From positions 57,644,539 through 57,708,538 of the forward strand of contig CM060976.1 of the NCBI GenBank assembly GCA_030765065.1: 64,000 nucleotides of DNA, written 5' to 3'. The notes beneath the pieces were generated by a model. It saw only the letters and a program-made list of their open reading frames with translations, ran no database searches and had not been told where the DNA came from. This document shows, piece after piece, positions 45,856 to 57,044 of this stretch; the first letter of the stretch is position 1; each line of letters opens with the position of its first letter. The stretch is from Deroplatys truncata. Its lineage: Eukaryota; Arthropoda; Insecta; Mantodea; Mantidae. A program made the translations under genes and the position numbers.

Positions 45856-46343
45856 TGTGGCATGTGCACAGATTATATATTGGTAATGCGCCCTCTGGTT
45901 ACCCAAGTTGAAGGTTGGCAGTTTATCTGAGGAGGGGTGTTTAAGGGGAAACAGTCTCATTGGAGGGGATGGCGTTAGTGACGCCAAGTTTAACGAGTTT
46001 TCTCAGTCAGTCTGGGACGAGTCTTTGTGTGAGGTGTACGGATAGCTGCCCAATGATATGGCGTCCTCGCCCCGGCAGGCACATGGGGTAAGTTATTATA
46101 ATAAATAATTCTAGTTGTCCATTCCGTTGCAGTTCTTAATTATGGTAGAATAGAATCCTTGCCTCTCCCTTCAGCCAGGAATTATATTAGTGTAAATTAT
46201 GTTGTGAATTTAACTTTAGCTGCGTCCCTTTGTCGGTGCCTCTTAAATTAAAGTTTCCTTTGTTTGAATAACGATCCCTCTCGCAGCGAGTTGCCCACCA
46301 CTGAAGTTAAATAATTAATTACATAAATGTGAGGTACGCGACA
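45856..46343 (+). repeat. Left LTR
   Basis: 488 bp, TG...CA ends, essentially identical to 50298-50785. It contains an AATAAA-like motif and AT-rich stretches in its second half, where transcript start and end signals would be expected. Confidence 0.93.
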
Positions 46344-46346
46344 AAT

Positions 46347-46364
46347 TGGCGTGAGTCGCCGGGT
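46347..46364 (+). promoter_or_regulatory. Putative primer-binding site
   Basis: TGGCGTGAGTCGCCGGG starts a few bases after the LTR. Sites beginning TGGCG are typical of tRNA-primed LTR elements; the matching tRNA was not determined. Confidence 0.5.
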
Positions 46365-47433
46365 AATTGGCGGAGGTGCCGAGCAGTTGGTTTGATTTGT
46401 TTTGAGATTTTAAGTGCAAATTTTTTTCTTCCCTCCAAATTTAACGCTTTCTGCTCCACGTGGTCGTGAAAAATGTAAAGTTCTTTCTGGCTGAAGGGTA
46501 AGGATTTTTATACTTTAATTTGTGATTCTCTTCTTCTAAATTTTGGTTGCATCATTTCTGAAAGTTTGGTGTCGAAATTTCAATTTTGAGTTCATTTTTG
46601 CATATTTTCCCATTGTCTGCCGGGTGACGCTAAAACTTCTGACTCCATTTTCCCCTTGTTTTGGCTTCATTTCCTTTAAATTGTATCACTGTGTTCCGTT
46701 CTTTGTGCTGGTTAATTTCAAAAAATGTTTCTGTGAAAGTTCAGTGGTGCAACGAACGAGATAGTTGTAGTTTCACAATGTGCTCGTCACGTGTTGGCTA
46801 TCCGTTTGCAAATCTTGTTTTCTGTGTTTATTAGCAGTGGTTTGGAAATGTATTACTTTATATTCCAGTGATTGTGATTTCTAGCTATTTACTGCACTTT
46901 TCTGAGTTATTTTTCGTGTAACTTTTATGTACGCACGTGTGTTGTGTAATTCCCGCGTGGTCGTGCATTTCAGCAACAATTTTTAGCTTGTGAAACCAGT
47001 CTTCCTCAGCACGTGTTTTGGCGCGTTTCTTTGCGTGTGCATATCAGATTATATACATTTGATTTAAGAGAAAAAAAAGAGAAGTTTTGTGTGCTAGTTT
47101 AAATTACAAGTTTGTATTCTGCTCCTTTTGAGAATCTTCGCGGTGGTCACAGTAAGTGTGACGTAGTTTTTTTAAGTTCCAGTTCGAGGTTTCTCACTGC
47201 AGCTATCATTTTGTTTTCTTCCATATGTTCATTCTGCTTAAAAATCTTGGTATTGTGTCCAAGTGGCTTGTGTAGCCGTGTGTTAGTATAATTTTCTGAT
47301 ATTTCGCCGCGGGCGCTTAATTGTGTTCTTTCTGCAACTGTTTTATTTGGCTATGTTCTGATCTTGCTACTTACATTCATGTGATGTTATAAGTGTTTAG
47401 TTTGGTGTAATCTGAATTGCTTGGCCCTACTGT

Positions 47434-47751
47434 TTGTTTATTGGTTGCGTTATCTTTTGTGCTGCAATCATGTCTAAGCGACGTACTGCACAGAAATCTG
47501 ATATAGCAATTGTTCCAGTTAGCGAGCATAGCGAGGTAGATTCTATGTCTAGTGTTGGTACGCCTGTTGTTACGCAGTTGTCAGTGATGGCTAATCCGCC
47601 TGTCGTGGCCCATGTTCCCCCACCAGCTGCCTGCCGCCGGTCATTGACCCCTCTCTCAGGGAGCATTCCAACGAGTTGTCGCCGTATGAGTTATTTTAGA
47701 ATTTTGCAATGTTGGCTACTACTGCTAATGGCCGCTCTGAGAAAATCATAA
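47434..47751 (+). other. Short open frame inside the LTR element
   Basis: The longest plausible frame of the interior; from an ATG at 47470 it reads MSKRRTAQKSD, then an acidic and proline-rich part. It has no recognisable gag or pol motif. It might be a trace of a gag N-terminus or chance. Confidence 0.3.
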
Positions 47752-48501
47752 TGATGATAATTTTGCTTTACCGTTGCCAAGTTTGGTTTAATTCCGCAAT
47801 GCATATTTTTAAGGGAAAATCTTTCGCAGTTACTCATGTAAGTAAAAGTTTCAGGAGCTACCAACCTTGCCAGTATCTACACCTAATTAGGTTTGATGTG
47901 CTTCTGATATGGACCAGTACGATGTGGATGTTGATGAACCAGCTGTACGTGTGTTACCAGATTTTGGACAATTTGCACGGGAATTTTGTGGTAAACGAGT
48001 AAGAGATAAGAAAAAAAAATCACCTGTAAGTATGTAAACATTGTGAGTCTAAACTATGGACGAATGAAACAGTTTTACGACTCACACAGGTATGCTAAAT
48101 TTATTGTTTCAGTGACTGATGCTTAATTAAGCTTTGTTTTTCAGGAATACTGTGCTATGAATGTCTCTGCTAAATTACAAGTATATTGTTATTTTGGGTG
48201 TAATTTAAATTTTGAATTGTGTTTTGATAACTGCAAATCATTTGTTTTGTTGTATTATGCTGCAGGAATGTGTTTCAGGTGTACTATATGCTTAATTGAG
48301 CTTTCATTTTCAGGAATGTTATGTGACAATATTGTTTTGAGTAATGATGTGATGTTGTTTTGTTGCATTCGATTTGATTTGATATGATTTGATTTTGACT
48401 CTATTTGATTTCCATAATGATGCTGTAATCTTTATTTGCAGAAATTTGTTGCATGAATAGTGTTTGTATGTATGTGTGTATTTGAGGTTATGTGATATAG
48501 G

Positions 48502-48706
48502 TGAGATTTGCCTCGGTGGGAGTGCCAAAGAGTAACCCCGATGGCGTAGTGTGAGTTTATGTGAGAAATAAGAGTTGAGATTTGCCTCGGTGGAAGTGCC
48601 AAAGAGTAACCCCGACGGTGTGGATGTGAGATGAGGAGAGATGAGATGAGATGAGATGAGATGATGTCAGCTTCGGTGGAAGTGCCACAGTGTAACCCCG
48701 ACAGTT
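48502..48706 (+). repeat. Three-unit tandem repeat inside the LTR element
   Basis: Units at about 48502, 48577 and 48664 share GGTGGAAGTGCCA followed by GAGTAACCCCGA. A (GATGA)n microsatellite sits between units two and three (48629-48663). Confidence 0.75.
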
Positions 48707-50288
48707 GTCTGATTTCAGAGATTTTGCTTATTGGTGTTGCTGTAACGTGCCCAGTATAGCGTGTGTGATGAATTCACACGAGAGATTAAATGGATGGAAG
48801 TGAATGTAATGAAAATAATTTTTTTTTCTCCGTTTATGCAACAAGTTTATTAACATCTTAGATAGCAAATGTTAATTCCACCTGTTTTCCAGCTTATTTC
48901 TTGATTTTGAGGATGTAGATGCAACATTATAATGTCATGTTATTTGTGTAATTCCTGAATTAATGTGATTTCTTGAAGGTTATGCCTATGTCAGATGTTT
49001 TGAATTTACAGCATGTTAAATGAGACACGTAAGTGCAGATGTTTTGTTTTGGAGAGAAAATTGATAGATGATGATGATTGAAGTAATGATCGAGATTGCA
49101 CTATTACTATTACTGCTAATGTTGATGATGATTATAATTGAGTTAATGCTCACACTGCGATGAGAAGGATAGTGATGTGGATAAGAAGTTATATTGGTGA
49201 CAAGAGTAGGACACTAGTAGTTGAAAGCATGTCACGTGGCGTAGTTTAGAAATGTATTGTGGATGTAGCTTGTAGTGATGCATACACTAGTTTGCGTAGT
49301 TAGTTAAGTCAGTGTTGTGTGTAATTTGGGGCCATGGTCAGTGTGAATGAGTTCATTTCATTGTCATGTGTGATTGTCTTGTAAGTGCACTTACTTTCTT
49401 TTGTTAGTGATACCAGCTGGTTATTGAGTTGTAATATTGGGATCCCAAGATAAGGTTATGTTTCATTTCTGTCATGTTTATGTACTTTGAGTCTGTTTTA
49501 CTGTTATTTGCATTATGAAGCATTGTAAGTTACACTTTGGATGGCAACTCTGTAAAATTTCTGTCTTATGCCAATTTGTTCTAATTTTCTTTTCTCTTTA
49601 CCCCATGTCATAAAAATTCTTTAAGTGTACACTTTTCATACTTTAAAATCTTTAATTGTAAATGACATACCCTTCTTTTATGTGTGATTCTTTGTGGGAG
49701 CATCCTGTTTATTGTGTGGTGGTTTTGTTTTAGTATTGTGCTGGGCAGAGAGCGAGAAGATGCACCAGCATCCCCAGAGCACACCAGAAGTCAAGAAACA
49801 CCACAGGGAAGCTGTCGGGCAGCCACTACACTGCCGTGGCATAAGGAGCCACCATGTCGGGGGGCAGTCCAAGTCAGCGACTGCCACCCTGTTGTCATCA
49901 CCAGAGACCTGCGGTGCTAATTCTACACCAGGACAAATCGTCGTTGTGGGCACTGTCTAAACCCACCCACAAACAGTTACGGCAGTTCATCACCCTTTTG
50001 CGCAGTGTAGTGTGCCTGTGAACTAAGGCAGCGTGGTGTGTGCGTGTGCGGGATGCCAAAGCTAAGTGCATTAACAATACTAAGTCGACAGCACTTACAT
50101 CGCTCCTCTCTCTCCATATCACCCAGCACCATGGTGTCGTCGGCTGGGTGCAACCACACATATTTATTACTGTTTTATTTTACATCACACATTTGTATGT
50201 CATTTTTTTTGGTATGTCTTTCTTTTGTTTGTTCCTGTATTTTGTATTTATGTTCTTTCTGTCGACGAGGACGTCGACTTCGGTGGCC

Positions 50289-50297
50289 AGGGGGAGA
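50289..50297 (+). promoter_or_regulatory. Putative polypurine tract
   Basis: AGGGGGAGA lies directly before the right LTR (one base before the TG), as expected for plus-strand priming, and fixes the element's orientation. Confidence 0.7.
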
Positions 50298-50785
50298 TGT
50301 GGCATGTGCACAGATTATATATTGGTAATGCGCCCTCTGGTTACCCAAGTTGAAGGTTGGCAGTTTATCTGAGGAGGGGTGTTTAAGGGGAAACAGTCTC
50401 ATTGGAGGGGATGGCGTTAGTGACGCCAAGTTTAACGAGTTTTCTCAGTCAGTCTGGGACGAGTCTTTGTGTGAGGTGTACGGATAGCTGCCCAATGATA
50501 TGGCGTCCTCGCCCCGGCAGGCACATGGGGTAAGTTATTATAATAAATAAATCTAGTTGTCCATTCCGTTGCAGTTCTTAATTATGGTAGAATAGAATCC
50601 TTGCCTCTCCCTTCAGCCAGGAATTATATTAGTGTAAATTATGTTGTGAATTTAACTTTAGCTGCGTCCCTTTGTCGGTGCCTCTTAAATTAAAGTTTCC
50701 TTTGTTTGAATAACGATCCCTCTCGCAGCGAGTTGCCCACCACTGAAGTTAAATAATTAATTACATAAATGTGAGGTACGCGACA
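50298..50785 (+). repeat. Right LTR
   Basis: 488 bp, TG...CA ends, essentially identical to the left LTR. Confidence 0.93.
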
Positions 50786-51075
50786 ATATATTCTTTGTTA
50801 TTCTTTTGAATTTTCAAATTCTTATACTTTTTTCATATGATAAGTCGCTATTTGCTTTTTACTCGTCAAACCTATCGATCCGCTTTTTACAAATCTGACT
50901 ATCGCTACAGCCTGCTTTATCCTTCTTACGTATACCTACAACGAAATGTATAAATATGTAATTAAAGTTTATCTTAATTAAAAAGTGGCAGGTACAATAA
51001 TAACGTTTTCACAAGAATAGCTTGTAGAAGAGTGAGTAGAGATAGTTATGTGAATGTAATGCGTTAGATGTGTTT
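50786..51075 (-). repeat. Family A repeat, inverted, part 2 (split by LTR element)
   Basis: Continues the copy interrupted at 45855: TTATTCTTTTGAATTTTCAA, ATTCTTATACTTTTTTC, then decayed 5-prime module and the end GTAGAGATAGTTATGTGAAT with GTAATGCGTTAGATGTG (the family's start on the reverse strand). Confidence 0.75.
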
Positions 51076-51808
51076 TTCTGTCTACTTAATGTTAATCAAA
51101 ACAAACAGAGAGATACCAAGAACTTGTTGCTCAAAGCTAAATTGGGCGTGGGATCTTTAGAACATAAACATACATAAATTCACATTCATCTTTGATTTAT
51201 TATAATTAACAAGGTGCCCTACATTATAAACAAAGGGTTACAGACAAACACTGGGGGAGATGTCCCACGCACACACACACACATCTCACACACGCAACCA
51301 TACACTCTGAAGACCTACACTAGACTGACGCCACGCTTCCAGACCCACGCTCGCTACATACAAAGAGGCTCTTCACTCAAGTGCCTTCAACCACCCCACT
51401 AGGAATTGGAGGGAAGTATGCCGCGTCGGACAAGAATTCAAAGTTGCAAACGAAATAATCAGTTCAACAATATTATACACGGCAATAATGTGTCCGACGT
51501 GACAATGCACACACATACGCTACAATATGCTGAGTTTTGGATTCCAGAATATTTCCATGAATCGCGAGAGGCAAGTGAATAGCGACATTAGTTAAAGGGG
51601 AGATGGGCGACTGAAATTTCAAAAATTCATAATCTCTTATTTTGTAAATAAAACTGTGCAATTCTTGTTGATCAGAATGATAGGTTGCGATATTATTTAC
51701 ACCCTTCACTGGTAATTTAATACGGTAGTCGGCCCTTTATATGCCTGCCACGCCTCCACTTTAAATTGGTTTTTCTCAAACATAAATTTTCTTTGCTTTA
51801 TGTACCTT
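51076..51808. other. Unassigned stretch with CA microsatellite
   Basis: 51253-51295 is CA-rich. No gene recognised; the frame at 51214-51402 derives largely from the repeat. Confidence 0.4.
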
Positions 51809-52012
51809 TTACTTTGCTGCTTACTTTTAGTAATTAGAAAAAATATTGCATTTCACAAAAATTTGAATACAAAAGTAACACTTTAAATATACATTATGAG
51901 GTTTCCTAACCCCCCCCCAAAAAACGAAAAGTCGGTTAAATACGAAATTTGGTATTTAACTCATATTTTTCCCTGGCCAATCGTTGTGAAGTATTGCAGG
52001 AATATATAAAAA
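51809..52012 (-). repeat. Family A 3-prime end, inverted, left of a compound array
   Basis: TTACTTTTAGTAATTAG, ATATTGCATTTCACAAAAAT and GGTTAAATACGAAATTTGG are the inverted right end of the family (about 180 bases), abutting the forward array at 52013. Confidence 0.65.
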
Positions 52013-53817
52013 AAAATCTGATGTGTTACACTCACATGACTTTCTCTAATCTTGTACAAACTATTTTTACAAGCGCTTACTCTCCATATGCTTCATGTTA
52101 ATCTAGATGTTAATTTTATTGCCAATTTTCTTGTCGGTGCAAGGGGTATTGGTAGGCTTTAAGCGATAGTCAAATATTCTCTTTGCACTACCAGGACAAA
52201 AAAAATCTGATGTGTTACAATCACATGACTTTCTCTACTCTTGTACAATCTATTTTTACAAACGCCTATTCTCCATATGCTTCATGTTAATCGAGATATC
52301 GAGATGTCAATCTTATTGGTAATTTTCTTGTAGATGCAAGGGGAATATGGTAGGTTATAAGCGATAGTCAAATATTTTAACGCTGGTTGCTATGTGGCGC
52401 ATTTCATTCTCTTTGCATGTCCAGGACATAAAAAAAATCTGATGTGTTACACTCACATGACTTTCTCTACTCTTGTACAATCTAATTTTACAAACGCCTA
52501 TTCTCCATATGCTTCATGTTAATCGAGATATCGAGATGTCAATCTTATTGGTAATTTTCTTGTAGATGCAAGGGGAATATGGTAGCTTTTAAGCGATAGT
52601 CAAATATTTTAACGCTGGTTGCTATGTGGCGAATTCCATTCTCTTTGCATGTTCAGGACATAAAAAAAATGAATAACGAATTTGAGAAAAAGTATAAGTA
52701 TTGGAAAATTTAAGGAAATAACAAGCAATATCTCGAAAACGGTTCACTGAACAAAAGAAACGGATATGACATAAGTTGTGTATTTTAACGCGATCTACAT
52801 TTTTTGTGTAGTAAAATTTTGTCTATCTCTTATGGTTTACCAGTTATGCAAAAGTCGTTCACAATGAAGAATATTTTTGGAGACATTCCCAGAAAATTCG
52901 AGATATACATTTTATTTGTCATGACAATATCTTAAACATATGATATTTTAATCAAAATCGTTAGAGCCGTTTTTGAGAAAATTAAAATTTTCGAAAAATG
53001 TTCCATGTAAAGGGTAGTCTGGGGTGGGGGGATTTTCTTGAAAACCTTCGTGTCGCATCTCTGGAAGATACTGAACCTAAATACCAAGTTTGGTGTTTAT
53101 CCGACTGTTCGTTTTTGAGTTATGCTGTTCACAGACACACAGACACACAGACACACAGACAGACAGACACACAGACACACAGACACACAGACAGACACAC
53201 ACACGGACATGTTTCCAAAAATGCTTTTTTTGGATTCAGTGATTCTCAAAACATGTATTTCCGGTGAAATCTCGGTATCGAATTTTTGGGTGGAATGCAA
53301 TACTTCCCCTACTTACTATACGTAGTAGAGAAAGTAAAAATGAATAACGAATTTTAGAAAAAGTATAAGTATTGAAATATTTAAGGAAATAACAAGCAAT
53401 ATCTCGAAAACGGTTCACTCAACAAAAGAAATGTATATGACATAAGTTGTGTATTTTAACGCGATCTACATTTTTTGTGTAGTAAAATTCTGTCTATCTC
53501 TTACGGTTTACCAGTTATGCAAAATTCGTTCACAATGAAGAATACTTTTGGAGACATTCCCAGAAAATTCGAGATATACATTTCATTTTTCATGACATTA
53601 TCTTAAACATATAATATTTTCATCAAAATCGTTAGAGCCATTTTTGAGAAAATTAAAATTTTCGAAAAATGTTCCATGTAACGGGTAGTCTGGGGTGGGG
53701 GGATTTTCTTGAAAACCTTCGTGTCGCATCTCTGGAAGATACTGAACCTAAATACCAAGTTTGGTGTTTATCCGACTGTTCGTTTTTGAGTTATGCTGTT
53801 CACAGACACACACACAG

Positions 53818-53851
<34 letters not shown>

Positions 53852-54006
53852 ACACACACACAGACACACACACGGACATGTTTCCAAAAATGCTTTTTTT
53901 GGATTCAGTGGGTCTCAAAACATGTATTTCCGGTGAAATCTCGGTATCGAATTTTTGGGTGGAATCCAATACTTCCCCTACTTACTATACGTAGTAGAGA
54001 AAGTAA
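52013..54006 (+). repeat. Compound family A array: three 5-prime modules, two bodies
   Basis: Three consecutive 5-prime modules start near 52017, 52207 and 52437 (each with CTGATGTGTTACA, CACATGACTTTCTCTA and TGCTTCATGTTAATC). The second and third are about 235 bases and nearly identical; the first is shorter. Two consecutive bodies (about 52675-53335 and 53338-54006, offset 671 bases) begin AATGAATAACGAATTT and end ACTATACGTAGTAGAGAAAG. All junctions lie in short A-runs. The bodies differ mainly in the microsatellite (CAGACA-rich at 53139-53205; CA-rich at 53804-53873). Confidence 0.88.
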
Positions 54007-54431
54007 TAATGTCTGCTTAGCGTGAATTACAATCATCTGTGTATCTTGAACTATATGGACATTAGTGAATGTTATTATTAAAAATATATGCATTTTCTTG
54101 AGCATATATTTTCAAGAATTATAATTTCTTGTGAAAGCTGTAATTAATCTGTTGAAATCATTCCAGGTCGAATTAAAAAAAATATTGCTGACAGTCTCTG
54201 TACTAAATTTCAAAGTTGTATCATTAATGGTTTATTCAAAAAGGAACATTAAAGAAAATATAACCTCAGGATAAAAACAGCTAATTCATTTCAGATATAC
54301 ACAAAATTTAGGTTGTGTATCCAGCAGACATTAGTATACAGGCATAGGAAATTTGTTGACTTTATTGAAATAGCTCAAGATAAATTAGGGATTTACTAAA
54401 AGGATACACTTTTGCTTATTTCATTCATCTA
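54007..54431. other. AT-rich stretch, nothing recognised
   Basis: No gene or repeat seen. Confidence 0.4.
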
Positions 54432-54560
54432 ACTCCCTTAAAAAACTGATGTGTTACACTCACATAACCTTCTCTACTCATTCTTCTAGAAACCACTGCT
54501 TATTCTCCCATCTACTGCTTGTTTATCTGTAGTAATACCACAGTTGGTTTTCAAATCATC
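54432..54560 (+). repeat. Family A 5-prime module fragment
   Basis: AAAAACTGATGTGTTACACT, CACATAACCTTCTCTACTC and GCTTATTCTCCCATCTACTG match the start of the family; the copy breaks off after about 120 bases. Confidence 0.7.
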
Positions 54561-56439
54561 GATAAATTAATTATTATCATGATTATTATTATTATAATAA
54601 AATTTATAAAATATTTATATTTATTTGCAATATAAGTGGCATTGTTTTCGAAAACAAGTTAGAATCCTGTGGTCACGTTATGATCGTTTGATCACATTGT
54701 AAGTATTATTTTCTGCTATCTGGAGTGCAGAACATGAAAAAGAAATTCGCTATTATTTTATCTATGATTGTAAGAATGCTTCTAGTAGAGAAAATATGAA
54801 GCAAGTAAAATTATCAATATTTAGGTTATGACTTTATTTACAGAAAACGGCTGATAAACGTATTTTGTTTCAATTCGTTGGCTTATTATGAACATTATTT
54901 AAAAACACAATTATGTTAATTTTAGAGTGTATTCATTTTAGTTTTCTCGGTTTGATTTCCTAACATTGATGCTATAAAAGCAACGTGGAATGTGCGGTAT
55001 ACTCGTGGTGGGTGAGCATAACTCGCAGTATGTCCGATATATTAATATATGAACTATGGTGATACTGATAATTAACCTGTGTTTTAGTTGTTACTCTTAA
55101 AGTGTTACTTTTATTTCTTGCCACGGCTGTTGTTATTTAGCTTGTATAACTTTGCAGGATGTGATACGGGAAGGAAGGTAATAAGTAACAACTCTAACAA
55201 TAGATTAAGTTAATGAAGAGCACTATGCTTTAATGGCTCACGCATTTACTGTCCTAGTAATAATGTACACAGGTTCTTAAGTTAGTTGGAGCTGTAGAAC
55301 GGTCGAGCCCTACCACGTTCGTGCTCCAAACTTGCGGTCGTTGAGCAATCAAGTATTTTATACGTGCTCTAGAAATAATTGTAGTATTTATCACACGTTC
55401 CTATGGACTTTTAAATTGATAACATTTCAACGTTCCTACTACATTATAAGAAGTAATTAATATCGCCTGCTTCGTAGCGATTACATGTAGGTTATTCACA
55501 TCGTAGGACTTTATATTCCACCAACCTGGCTGATGGAAACGCTACAACTAACATTTCTGTACTTAAAGGTTTTAAACATATTCTTCCTTAAAATTTCATT
55601 GTCTGTCTTCGTTCAGCTTGGAACCTTCCAGATGACTTACCCGGCTATTGTTCGACGTTTGCAAACATGTGACCTCTCTACAAAAATATGATGTGTTCGC
55701 TTGTCGCCTTTTCTATTTCACAAACACGCAAGGTCTGGCTTTTACAACTTTCCGGTACAAGTCCTTTTTGCCTGGACTCTAATTCTAACACAAAGATAGG
55801 TTTGTCGGCTTTTAATAAGGGTTCTACAGCTCCAGCTACACTTGCAGATACATAAAACTTATGCCTTAACTTCTATTTCTATAACCAGTATTTTGATTAT
55901 TAATATTATTTTACATTATAATTTACATTAATGTATATATGGCATATATAACCATAGTTACTGTCTCAAATGTCACAGCTAAAATGCTAAAAGAAATATC
56001 ATATAAAGTTCAATCCATCTGAAGACTGGAGTTTCCAAGACGAGAGATGAAAGAACGCAAAAAGAAAACTGTTCCAAAATTTACCGGAAAAAGAAAGGCT
56101 AGAGCAGTGGTTTTGAAATCCGAAGAATATGAAACAATGATAAATTTATGTAATGAGAATACCCCGGAAATGTTACAAATGAAGCGATAAACTTTGATAT
56201 TGGATTATGATCCGTGTTATATACATGTAACACACGCATACACTGCATGTCTTTTATTGACTTCAACACATTATTACACACAATAAAGAACAAATGATAT
56301 GGTGCTTTACTTATTTTCATGATATGTGGCATGTTTTGTCACTTTTGTTCTATATTGCTGACACATAGAAGTCGTAACGCATGCATCTCAACCGTGGCAT
56401 CATGGGAACGTTGGTTGCCAAGATTTGAAATCCCAACAT
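54561..56439. other. Unassigned stretch
   Basis: Mostly AT-rich without a recognised gene. A TATAAAAGC motif occurs at about 54972 but no gene follows. Confidence 0.4.
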
Positions 56440-56620
56440 AGCTGAAAACACGATTTAGGACCCTCAGCCTCAAAGCGTAGTCTTGGGATTGAGGGTCCTC
56501 GGCCTCAAAGAGTAGCCGAGGGATGTTTTTTAGAAGTAGAGGAGTGTGGTAGTTGCGGCCTGCGAAGCGACGACAGGGCGTAGCCGAGGGATCTGCGCGT
56601 CTAAAACTCGATGATCCACG
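56440..56620. repeat. GC-richer segment with internal dyads and duplications
   Basis: AGGACCCTCAGCCTCAAAGC is followed by TTGAGGGTCCTCGGCCTCAA, forming both a partial direct repeat (GCCTCAAAGxGTAG) and an inverted pair (AGGACCCTCA with TGAGGGTCCT). A further GTAGCCGAGGGATCTG repeats GTAGCCGAGGGATGTT. Frames across it on both strands (56339-56650 reverse, 56553-56813 forward) match nothing known to me. Confidence 0.5.
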
Positions 56621-57044
56621 TTGCCAACAATTCCTTCCAAAAGTCGCCAAAAACCCACCAAAAACGACTAGATATGTAAGAACGGCCGCATATAAGGGCG
56701 GGTGGGCAATATATTACTCCAGGAGCAACATGTACTATACCAAAACGTTCCTCATTAACCAAGAATTACTGTGGGTAGTAAAAAGAAAAAGAAAAAAGGA
56801 CTCGATTTCGTAAGTTAAAAGCTTTTATTTTCACCATAATCCAATATCACAGTAACTCCCAAATGAAGTTCTTTCGTGTCGCAGCGCTAGAATTGGCATG
56901 CCTAATTAGTTAACTCGTTTACATCTTCATTTGAAGCGTTATCAAATCTCGTTTCTGCCATTCTTATGTTTAAACGTAGGGGCATTGATTGTTGGTAGCT
57001 GAGTCATGGCAAAATGATACTTCAACCTCTTCAGAGTATTAAAA
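56621..57044. other. Unassigned stretch
   Basis: No feature recognised. Confidence 0.4.

Larger units (their letters stand above)
45856..50785 (+). mobile_element. LTR retrotransposon, very young insertion, no recognisable coding
   Basis: The element is 4,930 bp: two 488-bp LTRs around 3,954 bp. LTRs begin TGTGG and end GACA. The flanking target duplication is ATAT (45852-45855 and 50786-50789), 4 bp as in many Ty3/gypsy elements. The LTRs differ at about one position, so the insertion is recent on an evolutionary scale. The interior has no reverse transcriptase, integrase or protease motif that I can see. It is either a non-autonomous element (LARD-like) or a shell of a formerly coding one. 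Ty3/gypsy is inferred only from the target length and the TGGCG-type primer site. It inserted in the middle of a reverse-strand family-A copy. Confidence 0.9.

Noticed and set aside
51253-51300. Short CA-rich array considered as a CRISPR-like or satellite array
   Set aside because: It is a plain dinucleotide microsatellite without spacers; no array of repeats with unique spacers exists in the window.
52998-53267. An open frame in the family-A body that recurs in the second body at 53669-54025
   Set aside because: It recurs only because the two bodies are recent duplicates; older copies do not keep the frame and it runs through a microsatellite. No protein evidence.
54960-54990. TATAAAAGC as a core promoter
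   Set aside because: An isolated motif in AT-rich DNA with no gene downstream; chance is a sufficient explanation.
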